Made by a program: the position numbers and the translations under genes. Below, in pieces: positions 39,380 to 51,900 of a stretch of 64,000 bases of DNA. The stretch is from positions 40,496,501-40,560,500 of the forward strand of contig OY747704.1 in NCBI GenBank assembly GCA_963556495.2, read 5' to 3'. Origin of the DNA: Valencia hispanica (Eukaryota > Chordata > Actinopteri > Cyprinodontiformes > Valenciidae). Within the stretch, counting starts at the first letter, position 1; every line of letters begins with the position of its first letter. Under the pieces are notes generated by a model, which saw only the letters and a program-made list of their open reading frames with translations, made no database searches and had not been told where the DNA came from.

Positions 39380-39886
39380 TAATTTCCCTCTAAATGTAAT
39401 GAAATGTGTCTTATTTGGAGGCAACAACAACCATAAAGACAGTTTTCTTCTCTGCAGAATTGTTCTGATTCAGCCACATCAGAGGGCCCTAGAGAATGAT
39501 GCAACAGCATCTCAATTGGATTTAGGGCCTGACTTTGACTAGGCCACTCCAAAACCTTAATTTTATGTTTTTTGAGCTGCTCAGAGGTAGACTTGCTGGT
39601 GAGCTTCCGATTGTCATCCTGCTGCAAAAACCCAGATGAGCCTGGACTTAAGAACACAAACTAATGGTCGGACGTCCTTCGTCAGGATTTTCCAGTAGAG
39701 AGCAGAATTCATTTTTCCATCAATTATAGAACGTTTTACAGGCCCTGAAGCAGCACAGCAGTCCCAGACCATCACACTACCACCCCCATGTTTAAGGTAT
39801 GATGTACTTTTTTTGAAATGTTGATTTTTATAACAAATGTAATAGGATGAACAATTTGAAAAGCTGTATTTTATATTTACTCCCAC
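39380..39886 (-). mobile_element. Tc1/mariner relic with recognisable transposase fragments
   Basis: On the minus strand one reads the core phrase GGGSVMVWDCCAASGPV (39614-39886 frame). After a break come LTSKSTSEQLKKHKIKVLEW and SQSQALNPIEMLLHH (39355-39657 frame), where PDLNPIE has become QALNPIE. The Asp-rich QQDND motif has become QQDDN. Frameshifted and degenerate. Confidence 0.75.
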
Positions 39887-41879
39887 TATCTTGGTCTGAT
39901 ATTAATATTTGTTTGATGAACTTAAGCATTTAACTGTGACCAAAAATTAAAACTGAAGACATCTTTTAGCATGACACTTTGTTTTCATTGTGCTTTGTCT
40001 TTGTAATGTTTTCTCTTTACTGACAGTGCAGAAATGATGCAGGGGTACAGGAAATGAATAAAATCAACAGGATTTTCTTGAAATGCAACTAAAGAACTGG
40101 CACATGTTTGTGTGTTTATATTATTTTCTTGTTTTGTTTTTATGTCATTTACAGAATTGACTCAAAAACAGTAAAATTATTTAACTGAACATTGCAATCT
40201 ATGGCAGGTCTTTTCATGCACTGGCCAATAAAAAAAGCATAAAATCCTGAGTGAAAACAAGTGACTTGGTGTTATTTGTACAATATTTCATCAACTCAGG
40301 CTGGTAAAAGGCTCTCCAGCTGTGTTAAAGCAGTTGTTGACCTCTTTGGGTGTTACATAATGACTCTTTGTAGACTCTGCTGTGAGAGAGGGCAAACTAA
40401 CTCGTCCTGGTGAAATAAATTAGTGTTAAGGTTTGTTGCTCTCTGATCCCAGAGTTAAATATAATCTGAGCACGGTTATGGATTCTGAGGTTCCTGGCTG
40501 TGAAGGACGACAGCTCCTGAGCTCCTCTTCTATCCTGCTATGACAATCTATTTCCATGTGCTTCCTGCGTCAGTCTTCAGACCCTCCTGCATGTTTGTTT
40601 TGAGAGTCTTTGCCGAGTGTCTTCAGTGTCACAGAGCCATAGCCCTGCTTTCACAAAGTTCCTTGTGGAGGGGCCTAAAAAATAAACATTTGTACTTTGG
40701 GAAAGCAATTAAGCTCATAATCTGAAGGCTATGAAAGCATCTAAAGTCAGGATCATACATGAGACATTTTCAACTCCCACGGGAGTTTACATTGCTTCAA
40801 CTTGTTTATATCAGAAAAATTAATCAGCGTCAGTTCACTTCTAGGAGCTGATAATGAATCAGGGTTTTATAAATCTGTTTGTCTTTCCTGTTAAAAAACA
40901 AAAAAATCAAGGACATCTAGATTGTTAATTTGCTGAGATTTTATCACAACTGTTTAATCAAACTGCAAAAGCTTCAACACAACTTTGGTAAAACAGCCTG
41001 CAACTAATTTGGAGGACATCATTGCTAAAGTTGCTGATTCTACCTCTTCTGTGTATATTTACCTTTTATTTTACATTTTACTGAAACGTAATAACTTGAT
41101 TTAGGTTTGAGTTTTATATAAAGACATTTGTTCAGATTCTGAATTATCTAATTAACATTTAGCTTTGTTAAGGATGATTCTGACTCTGTTCTTGCAAACT
41201 AAAACACATCCTTACCCAGATTGCCTTTATTTTGCCTCTTGATAAGAAAATCTTTTCTAACTGTGTAAAGAAGCTACATTTGTATTTACTGTTTTCATAA
41301 GTTGCTTGTCAATTTTTGAGTTTGATCAAATTATTGAAGGACCTTTAGGCTAAACACTATTTTCTGAACTAAATCTTATTATAGGTCCCAACTGCGCAGA
41401 GGTGATATGGTTGTGTCTTATCAAACCTTGGTTGTGTGCATCGTCTTCTCATGCCCAGATATTTTTTTTAAGTGCAGTAGTCAACCCCAGGCATGATTAC
41501 CCAAATAAAACAGGTCATTTAGTTGGTAAAATTGTCAGCATGGCTGGTCCTCTTTCTGTCTCTGTGTAATTACTGTAATTGATCCAACTGAACAGACCTA
41601 AAGTGGCTTTTAATCTGCAAACTGGTTCTGTTTAAGATAAAAAGCCACACAATGGTTCTAAAAACCTTCAAGTCTAGCTGTATCACCATCCATCTATTGT
41701 CTTCAGCTAATCTGAAAGAGATCAGGTTGCCATGGCAAGGGTCTAAGGTTCAGGGGTTATAATCCAAACAGCACTCCTCAGCAACAACCTCTAGCTCATT
41801 GTGGCAGATTATAAACTGTTCCTGGGCCTGAAGCAAACTTTGTCTGCCATGGAGTCTCTTCCCCAATGGGGTGTCAGAT
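39887..41879. other. No gene seen
   Basis: AT-rich intergenic sequence without recognised features. Confidence 0.45.
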
Positions 41880-42300
41880 ACACCTCCAACTGTTGGTGCC
41901 CAGAGGTATCCAGATCAGACATCCAAACCACTGCAACTATTTTGTTTTTGATACACCCCAAACATTGACTTTGCTGCTCACTTAGACTTGTTGATTTTCA
42001 AAATTTGCTCCCAAGCTTCAGGATAATACCTTGAGATGTTCCTTATAAAGCCCTCTATTCTGTAAAGTGCACCATTCCCTCCTGCAGCAAGATCATGACA
42101 CTGCCACCCCTGTACATCACAGTTGGAATGGTGTTCTTTGGCTGGGGACAATGACTTCAACCAACTTCTTCACAAGGTGTTTTGCTTTTGTTCTAGAGTT
42201 TATACAGAAAATTCACACCAAAACACATTCATGTGAGACACAAACCTCCTTCCTGAATGGTATGATGACTGGACATTCCCCTAGTTTTTGTAGAGATTAA
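41880..42300 (-). mobile_element. Tc1-like relic, another family
   Basis: CACCATTCCCTCCTGCAGCA, ACACTGCCACCCCTGTACAT and CACAGTTGGAATGGTGTTCT follow the antisense transposase core of a fish Tc1-like element (the GGG-VMVWG region). Not translatable. Confidence 0.55.
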
Positions 42301-44189
42301 CCCGGCATCTTCAGGCATCTGGAAATTGAACCCAAAGATGAATAAGACTTGTGGAGGTCCGTGATTAACATCACCATCTGGGATTTGCCACATTTTTAAA
42401 GGTGTAGCAAAGTAGGTATACTTCTGACTTTAAAGAAAGTTATTTTAAAAAATCCCTAAGAAAAGCGATTTATGCAAATATTGATTTTCAGTTGCATGCT
42501 AAGAAAGAAGCAAATTTGTAACTTCTGTAAATACAAAATATATACAGTTGGTTGAGTTTATGGGCAAACAAACCAAACTGTCCAACTTGAGCATGCAAAC
42601 CACAATAATGAAAGTGTTTAAGGAGATGTGCTTGAATTCAGTCCAGCCCTTTTAATGCAACTGTCTTACATCACAGAACAGAAAATTATGTCCACAGTTG
42701 CTTTTGAACCAAAGACGAAAGGACAAATCCAATCTGAACAGGATCAGTAACTGCAGTTTGCTTCAGTGATCAAGAGATGGTGATGATGAGCTTTGAAGAC
42801 CAAACCCTTTGAATCTATGTTCAAAGTAATAAGCGATAAATGCGGCATATGAACTCCAGCATCGGGTCCCTGTGGATGTATCATGACAACCTATCTGCCT
42901 CTGTGGTGTACAAATGGCTTCCTTCTTGAAATCTGAATTGATATACTACAGCCAGCTTGTTTGAATCTGCAGGACCAAGATCTCAAGAGACTTGAAAGGT
43001 CTCTTTTTCTCCTGCTGATATGCATCTTACAAACACATCCTGACCTACCACCAATAAAGGTCCCACATCAATGTGCGCTTGTGCTCCGCTTCACTCTTTT
43101 TTTTAATGGTTTTATAACCTTAACTGATATGCAGCTTATTGGTTTTCCTCATCAGGGAATTTTATTATGCAACAGTTGGTTCTCAACATTGATTTGGTGA
43201 CGCATTTTATAATTCACTTCTGCAAAAGCATTTTTTTCTTTACACATTAACACCAAGTGAGCAATATAGTTCATTAAATCATTAGGTGTAAAAACAGTCC
43301 CAATAAAGGGTTCAAACAACGGGAACAGGGTGAAGCTTTATAAACAACTTCTGGGAGTTAAATCATTCTGTGATGATTAACTGTATCAGTAAATGTGGGA
43401 ATAAAACATTTATTGTGTCCATTCAGAAGTGCAAACATCATTGGGTAAAATTTAGAGACTGGTATTTTCAAACACTGAAGGCAGAAAGTCACAAAGGGAG
43501 AGGAAGGGTGAGGGAAACAAAAGGTGGGAGACAAGGGAAAGGAAAAGGATCCATGAGCTCATCTTGACAGTCAAAAACTTTACTGTCCAGCCAAAAGAAG
43601 CTTTGCCAAAAACCTGAGACAGAAACACTTCACCAGAGAGAAAATGAAGACAGGATCACAGCTTAATTTATTGCCAACTTTTTACTGCAGTAGACAGCGA
43701 CTATAATTTTGAAAAACATTGTGGTTAAAAAACTTAGTGAGGCAGAAACAGCTTGAAGTATTTTTTAACTGTTTGATTCTTTGATTATTTTATTTGTTTT
43801 GTTTGAAAGCTTATTACTCAACACTCAGTAACCGTACATAAAAACAAGCTTTAACTTTTCTCACAGACTCCATATTACATCTCACATGACATTTAAAAAA
43901 AATGTGTCACAGCTGCAGAGGGTAAAAAAAAAGATTTTATTGAAAAGCAAATTCATGGAAAGCCCATAATTCTCAACAGATGAATGGTGCACTATGGAGG
44001 ACTAGTGCAACCTGTGTTCCTCGTCTAGTAAATGGTTTGTAAGCGCGACAATGTCTCCATCTGCTGGTTATAGTGAACCGGCATGGGAAACAAGCACAAA
44101 TGGCAGTTTTTCCTCTTATTTACAAAGCCACATTTTATTATTTTGACAAGATTGTTGAATTGTGGAAAGAAAAGGACACAGAAAATGTG
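42301..44189. other. No gene seen
   Basis: AT-rich intergenic sequence without recognised features. Confidence 0.45.
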
Positions 44190-44400
44190 TGAAAGAAGGT
44201 GCTTTGGACAGATGGCATGAGAATGCAATTTTTAGCATTTATGAATGCCTCTATGTGTGGTGAAAAACCTAAACTGCACATCACCCTGAACTCACTTCAT
44301 CTGCTATGAAACATGGTGGTGACAACATCATGCTGTGGGGATGTTCTTTAGCAGGGACATAGAAACTGGTCAACCTCATTGGGGGAAAATTATGCACTGG
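44190..44400 (+). mobile_element. Tc1-like relic, sense orientation
   Basis: GAAGGTGCTTTGGACAGATG, CTATGTGTGGTGAAAAACC, CTGCACATCACCCTGAACTC, then ATGAAACATGGTGGTGACAA and ATGCTGTGGGGATGTTC. This is the sense strand of the transposase catalytic core of the same family as 27039-29010, a truncated piece only. Confidence 0.65.
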
Positions 44401-45683
44401 ATTTAAGGCACCAAGTGCCCAGGGGCACTAAACTAAGCTTTCTTTTCCTGATGTCTTTTTCCAGAATTCTAGTAATAATAATAAAAACATTAAAAATAAA
44501 AATGTTTAAAAGCATGTTTATAGATATAAGCAATGGAAAAGTAGCACTGTTGCTTGAAAAGATTAATCTCCTGTGCAGCCCTGTCTCCTACCTCCCTTTT
44601 TGGACCCCCTCCTACCTCCCAGTGGTCTTATCCCTTAATCTCAAGTTTGACAGACACCTGTGTTTGAACATGGCTTCTTCGAGAATTGAAATTTTCCAGA
44701 CAGCTGGATGATGCGAGCAGTTCACATCTTCTCATACTCTGCACTGTTTGTGACCGCTCAGAGCAGCTGTGGGCGCTGCTGGTTGGACCCACAAACCTAC
44801 AAGCATTTCAAACGTCCGAATTTAATCAGACTAAGGCAATAATTCGGTTTTCACTAATTGCATGTACATCCACTGACTGAATCACAGTCGCCCCATTATT
44901 GTTCATTTCCAGGGGTGGAGCAACACAATGCGTTTGTGCTTAGGGCACCCAAATGGCTTGCGTCGGCCCTGAAAATACAGCCAGAGCTACAATGGAATGC
45001 TTCAGGCAAAAGCGTGTTCATGAATTTACTGACAGATTTCACGTCTATTCTTGTTTGGGGTTAGCTGATTGTTTTTCCTTACTTTTCTTTCAGTAATTCA
45101 AAAAGAGTAGCAGCACAACCCCACCCTTTCCTTTAAGGGTTACCCCTCTTTGATCAGGTGACAACATGTCATTCGTCAGTATTAATGAGCCCCCCACCCC
45201 ACGCCGCATCCCAAGAGCAGTTTCTAAAAGCTGCCAGCTTGTCACTTCCCTGCAGCCACAGGTCAGTTTAATCAAGTTTCACCGGAACACCCTGGAATCA
45301 GTTACAAGGTAAGGAATAAATTAAAGATGCTCACTAAGAAGAAAAAAAGTGTCAAAGAGCACAGTGGGAAACCGAAGATGCAGAGGACGACGACTCAGAG
45401 GATCAGGAACCCGAGCCAAAGAAGAAAGGCAAGCAGGTAAGTGAATCAAAGAACGCTGGAAGATTGAAGAAGTTTGAGGAAGGTGATCAAAAAGGTTACA
45501 GAAGGCATGAGGTGAGGAGCACCAAGAAGAGAGGAAAAGAGAAAGAAGAGGTCTAAACTAAAGAGGAGAGCGGGAATAAGTTGGGCAACAAAGAGAACGA
45601 TAATGACTCCCTGGGTGGAAGGAGAGGAGGAACACTCCCTGATGTGAACGCGACAACTGAAGACATTCTCTGTCAAAGACAAG
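44401..45683. other. Upstream region of loxhd1; possible extra 5' exon
   Basis: Mostly unassigned. At 45377-45436 an acidic-then-basic frame (DAEDDDSEDQEPEPKKKG) ends at a strong donor CAG|GTAAGT, in the style of the charged linkers of LOXHD1. The frame is closed upstream by a TAA near 45341 and has no ATG. It may be an alternative or decayed upstream exon. Confidence 0.3.
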
Positions 45684-45927
45684 ATGGGATCAAAGAGCAA
45701 AAACAAAAACGGAGGAGATCAGGCTGCTGGGGATGAGGATGACGGAAAAAAGAAAAATAAAGACAAGAAGAAAAAAGGCTCAAGGAGAGGCGATAGTGAT
45801 GTAGACACAAAGAAGACAAAAAAGAAGAAAAAGATTGAAAACTATGTTGAAATCTATGAGAACGAGCTCCGCAACTACGAGCCGGATACTCTGGAGAACT
45901 ACGAGGACGAATACCACAAGAAGAAAG
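45684..45927 (+). CDS. loxhd1: loxhd1 exon 1: charged N-terminal leader
   Basis: 81 codons plus one base. It is rich in Lys and Asp ([12 protein letters not shown], then [17 protein letters not shown]). Its last third, [16 protein letters not shown], resembles the short acidic helix before PLAT1 in mammalian LOXHD1. Donor AAAG|GTAATG, phase 1. The Lys-rich start is longer than in the human protein. Confidence 0.9.
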
Positions 45928-48900
45928 GTAATGCAAACTTTTTATATCAACCTGTAGGACTTAGAACGAGTGGCGAATCCTTGGTTGACATTACAGAGGT
46001 CTGAGTGCTTTCCGTTGGGTGTCGGTAGATTAGTTTAATGTTCACAGTAACCTTACACTGATAGAAGAGTTGATAGGACGTTATCAGCAAAAAACCCTAT
46101 CAACAGGTCTCAGCAGGTGTTTTTCTTTCTTTTTTCTACAAAATCTGGTTGAAGCATACAGTTTTGGTTTCCAGAAATGCCAAGCAACTACTAATTTATA
46201 TGAGCATATATAAATATGATCGGATTGGAATATCTTATAGTTTATACTTCTACCTACACCTTTACAAACATGGAATAAGGAAATATGAAATGTCACAATG
46301 TGACTTAAAAAATATTATGCAACTTTAATGAAATAAACCTTAACCGAACATTGGCAGGCTTTACATGCATAACAACTTGTTTAAATGTAGACAAACAAAC
46401 TCAACACAAAGATTTTTGGTCAGTGGTGGTATTTTAGAAGCACACCAGTCTGAGTGCCTTGTTTCAGAATATTTGATTTGTGTTGGTTGTAAATGTCAAG
46501 ACAAAGGGTGAACAATTGTCTGCAAAAATTTAAGGTAAAATATTTTAACTTCATTCCTTCATTCCTTGCTTCCTTTGAACCAGACTTGAGGAGCCATTGT
46601 ACCAAATACTTTTTTTACTATTACCTGAGTGATTTTTTTTTTATTTTTTTTTTTTAATGACTACTATATACTTCTAGAATAAAGTATATTGAAGTAATGC
46701 TACTCTCAATTTTTTGATGTAGCTTTACTCTTTGAAGTTTTGGCTACTCTACTCACCTCTCCTAACTATCCACCTTTTGTTTGTTTATACTGTTGTTTTC
46801 ATGTTTGTCTCAATGTAGGAAGGTCTAAATGCTCCATTGTTGTGTTTTTACAAACAGAATAAAGATCTCATGCTGGGTTCTTTTGAATATAGACCAATCC
46901 AAGTCAGGTTTAATAACCACAGTGTCTTTGATTCTAAACAAACGTAAAGTATTTTTTTTTTAAAAAGGTCAAATAGATATTTAGCAGAAAAGCTGATGCC
47001 AGACAATATTCCAGTACCATTCCATCAATATTTTCTTAAAGGGATATTAAATAACCCTAAGGAAAATTTAGTCAATTGACACCTTCCGCAGAGTTAGATA
47101 AGTGAGACAAAGCGATTTTTAACCAGCCCAGTCATTCTCTGTTTGCTTTGTTTAGCATAAACAATGTAAGTGAATTGTAACAGCTAGCATTTCGTGTGCG
47201 AAAGTCATGAAAATTACTCAAAAATGATCCTAATAATTCCTGGTGACCTCAATAATCTTATCAATTGCAAATGAAAATAATAGCTAACAGCACTTAAAAG
47301 AGCAGATTTAGACTTGAGACTACATTACGACAAAGCACCGCTGTGAGCCGCAAGGACATAACACAGTGGCCGTGTTCTTGTTAAAATCATATGGTTAAAC
47401 ATGAGGGTATTCTAAATAATAAAGTAAGATGACTTCAAATCTTTATTAATGGGGAAAAGGTACATCGCATCATGTAATTATAACCATTTAATAACTGTTT
47501 TTGCAGTGTATGAAGTGGTGACCATAACAGGGGATGAGAGAGGAGCAGGTACTGACGCCAATGTGTTCATAACTCTTTTTGGAGAGTATGGCATCACACC
47601 CAAACTTCACCTGACCAGCAAGTAAGTTCAGTGCATAGAAACATTTAGATTCATAAGCTCATCTATGGATAAAATGAAGATGAAACCAAAGGTTAAACTG
47701 TTAAACTAAAACCCCATGTTTTCCTCCACTTCCACAGCACAGAGAAGAAGTATGTATTTCATAATCTGTGTGGAAAAAATATATGTATAACAGAGCAGTC
47801 TGAGTGCAGTGATTGGCGTTAACCCATTTGCATGACTTTTCTTCTGGTGGAAGATTTTTCTCAAATCTTTGTAAGACTTGTATGCTTTATTTGACTTTAA
47901 TGGAAGTTAATGTGACATCTTCTCTTTATCTATCTTTATAAAACTTTTCCTGTTTGATTCTTTAGCCTTTATTTTGTAGTTAAGAGTTTTTTCACTCTAA
48001 ATTTTATTAAAACGAGAGTATCTAAGTGTTAAGACATCAAAATGTTGGGGATTCTTTATTTCAGGAGTCGAACCGCATTTGAAAAAGCCAAAACTGATGT
48101 GTTCAGGATTAGAACTCATAATGTTGGACACCTGAAAAAAATTAGGTAGGGGAGATACCATTCTTTTACTCAGTTTGATCTTTTTAGACATACCGCTAAG
48201 ATTACAACCCTTCGACTAAGGTTAGACAGAGATAGATTTCTGAGTTGATTTCTTTGATGGATCTTCTTCACCTGCTTGTCCAGGATTGAGCATGACAACA
48301 CAGGCATGAGCGCTAGCTGGTTCCTGGACCGAGTGGTCATCACTGATGTAATTCGCCCTCACATGAGATTCTACTTTGCATGTAACAACTGGCTTAGCAA
48401 AGTCGAGGGAGATGGACTTTTTGCTAGAGACCTGCTAGCCAGCATGGACCAAATGGACATGCCCAAATGTGAGAACTGATCCATCACAAAAAAAAACTGA
48501 AACAGAGATTGAATGATTATTCTTTAAATGTTCTCTTTGATTTGGTTTTGGTTTTCCAGATAATAAATACATCGTTAGCGTTTTTACTGCAGATACGAAA
48601 GGAAGCGGAACTGATGCGGACGTCTTCATCAATATTTTTGGCGAGTTTGGGGACACAGGTACTCAGCATGCAACCGAACCAGTTACTTTTCTCACAATTT
48701 GAATGCCAATTTTCAATTCATTTCAACTCAAAAATACTTTATTAATCCAAAAGGGAAATTAAATGTTGTCATAACTCATATTATCCAAATATCTTCAAAG
48801 AGTCATTGGGGATAGTGATGCTATGGGCAGGAAGGATCTGTCATGACATGCTTACAGCTCTATTTCTGGGCAGCAAAGATGATGTTCCACAGTAACATGT

Positions 48901-51900
48901 CCTGGATGACACAATCAGTTGTTGCCAAGAATTAATCCACCTCCTCTGCTTTTGCTGCTTCTCTTTAAATCTCTGTCTGACAGTATGGTTAGACTGCCGG
49001 GCAAAGAGACGTTGTAATTGAGGATATGATCCTTGAACATTATGATCCATTGAAGAGATAGTTTGAACCTCCTCCTCTCTCTGCTCTTTGCTCCTGGTCT
49101 GCATCATTTTCTTCTTCATTGGGATTTGGTGTTATAGTTCAGGTATTATTTGAGCTTTTAAGACGCTAATCAGCTGCTCCCAGTTGCAAAAACACACCTT
49201 GTTGCCACGGTTACGCATCATAACAACTCCCAAAAGTAAAAAAGTAGCTCCACAGCATCCAGAACTAGAGATAATATTTGTTCAAACATTCAATGCTCAA
49301 CCAACAAAAATAATGACTTAAAATCTACAAAAAGCACAAATCAGTTCTAGAGTAACAGAGCTCTCCAACATGCTGCCACCATGAGCGGTGCATATTTAGA
49401 TTTGATGCAGCGAATCTAGAAATCAGGTGATAAAATGTACTATTTCTTTTATTTTAGGGGAGAGGCGACTTGACAGCGACAAAAATAACTTTGAAAAAGG
49501 CACAGAGGATAAGTTTACCATTGAGGCGCCAAACTTGGGAAAAATTAGGAAGATCACCATCGGCCATAACAACAAAGGCTCCTCAGCGGGATGGTTTGTG
49601 GATAAGGTGAGAAAAGTATAAATGAGTTAATTTTAATTTAAAGTCAGAAAAATTATCTGCAGTGTGCATTTAAGTCAGTTCTTTTTTTTTACTTTTAAAG
49701 TACAAGGTCTTTTTCTGCAATTTCTTACTTCAGTTGGAATTTTTTCAGTTCCACCCCAACCTTATAATCCATTAGAACTGTGGGCATTGCCACTGACACA
49801 CACTGCAACTTTTTCACAGCAACAGGGCTTGAGATGGCATCCTGTATAACTTCTGGTGTCAGCAAACATGAAATATGCTTGACAGAGGTATCAGTCCAAT
49901 AAATAGAAAGCAAGTGCTAGCATTAATGCTCTTACTATTGCATTTAGATTCTAAAAAAAGATGGGGGAAGACCATGAAAAGGAGACAGATCTGGACAAAC
50001 TTGAGACTAAAAAAAAGAGAACGATTATAAAATGTTGGCCAGTTTTTCAGAAAACTAGTCCGCGAAAGTATTACCACAATTTTGGAATCCACAAACTTTT
50101 TAGAAATACATTAAGCTTGTAGTGCTTATATTAGTCAGATGGTAATTCAGGACAACAATCGCAAATCTCATGTTTTTTTTTGTTTTTTTTTTCTACTTTT
50201 CTTATGATATCAGAATTTCCCAAGTTTGAAAGCAGAGCGCCCCTGAAGTCAGAAATCCAATTTCGGTCCTTAAGGTTAAAGTACAATATTTGACATATAT
50301 AAAATGTGATCAAATTGGTGGGTATAAACTTTTGTCTTCTTCTGACTGTTTGTTAATCAGTGGTACACATATAATTGTTTAATATATTTGTGAGATGTTC
50401 CCTTAGTGTTGAAATTGATTAAAATGCCTGGTTATTGCATTTAGAATAAGATCATCATGCCCAGATTAAAGATTTGACTTGCGAGGAAAATCAAACGCAG
50501 GAATAAACATTAGTGTAGGAAGTCTAGGATTGATATTTTTCAGTAAGCAGAGATGCTAGAAGTAACGTTTGCTGTGGCACATTGATAGAGGATGATAAAA
50601 AAAATCTCACAATCCTCTACATCTTGTTTTATGAACAAGCTAGCATTTAGACTACAGTGCAAGCAGTGGTTTAAAACAACCATGAGCCATGCTTGAAAAA
50701 ACTTTTCCTCCCACCACGAATGATCTTACCAGCCTGGAAACAGAATCTAGCATTTATTACAGAACCATGTTTTGCAATTACACTTCTCTTTTTATCCACT
50801 TCAACTAATACAAGTAAAAACTGACATGTTTAATTTGTATTACAAGAACATTCAGGCCTTCTATGTCCTCATTTTACTCAGTTCTGCCTCCTCTGTAGTA
50901 CTTAAGACACTGGATCTCCTCATTTCCATTTCAGTCTTCCTTATCTATGCATCCCATCTCTGCTCTTTGGATGCATACAGTACAGTGTGCGCCTGTGAGC
51001 GATGAGTTCGCTCAAACTGACTCGTACATGGACACATACATGACACGCATGTCGTCATCCTAGCCTTTGTGTAAAGGGAAACCATGCCTCAGTAAGGGAT
51101 AGCCTTACAACACACAGACAGATGAGTCAGTAGATTTGTTTGTCACTGCAGGGACAACAGACACTAAAGTCCAGTTGCAAATTTGCATACAAAGAGGAGT
51201 TTGTAGTTCATAGCATTAACTAAATATTTCTTAGCATTATCTTGGGAGCAGGAAACTTTTCTGTCTTGAGTTCCTAATATTTGCAACATGCAAAGTGAAA
51301 AGATGAAGAACAAGAACTTTTAATTAGTTCCCAGGAAAGTCAGACTTTCTTACACACCATGGTCATATCTTAGCTTGTGGTCAATCTTTCTATCCTAATT
51401 TGGGTCATGCAGCGCTATTAAGCAACATTAAATTAAGTTACTGCACATTAACCACTCAGACTTAAAATTATAATCAGAAAATTGTCATCTGCAACTATTA
51501 TTTTTATGGGACGAAGCTTAGTTAGGGAAATAAACATTCAACATTTTATGATCTAAAGTGAATAAAGATCAGTCATTCAGAAGTCTAAAGAAAGGAGTTT
51601 GTGGGCTAATTTTTACTTTAATCTCTGTTGCTTTGCTTGAACTAACTTAGAGTAACTACTACATGTGTGTAATATTACTTGTGTCTCTTGGTTTGTCTGA
51701 TATTGAAAAAGGAAGACACAAAGTGATGTGGGCACATGTTCAAGGTGGATAATAAAAAATTGGAATTGTGTACAACTTTCCACAAATGTAGGCAAACATA
51801 ATGTAGCGGACGACTCAAACGGAAACATTTATCGCAGCCGAATCTTGAGGTTAATCAGGTCTCTCTTCAGACATAGTCAGATGAGGTTTCTTGATGAGCA

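Noticed and set aside
48461..48479. Stop codon ending the loxhd1 PLAT1 frame
   Set aside because: The TGA lies beyond a good donor (AAAT|GTGAGA); exon 5 continues in phase with the expected PLAT2 sequence.
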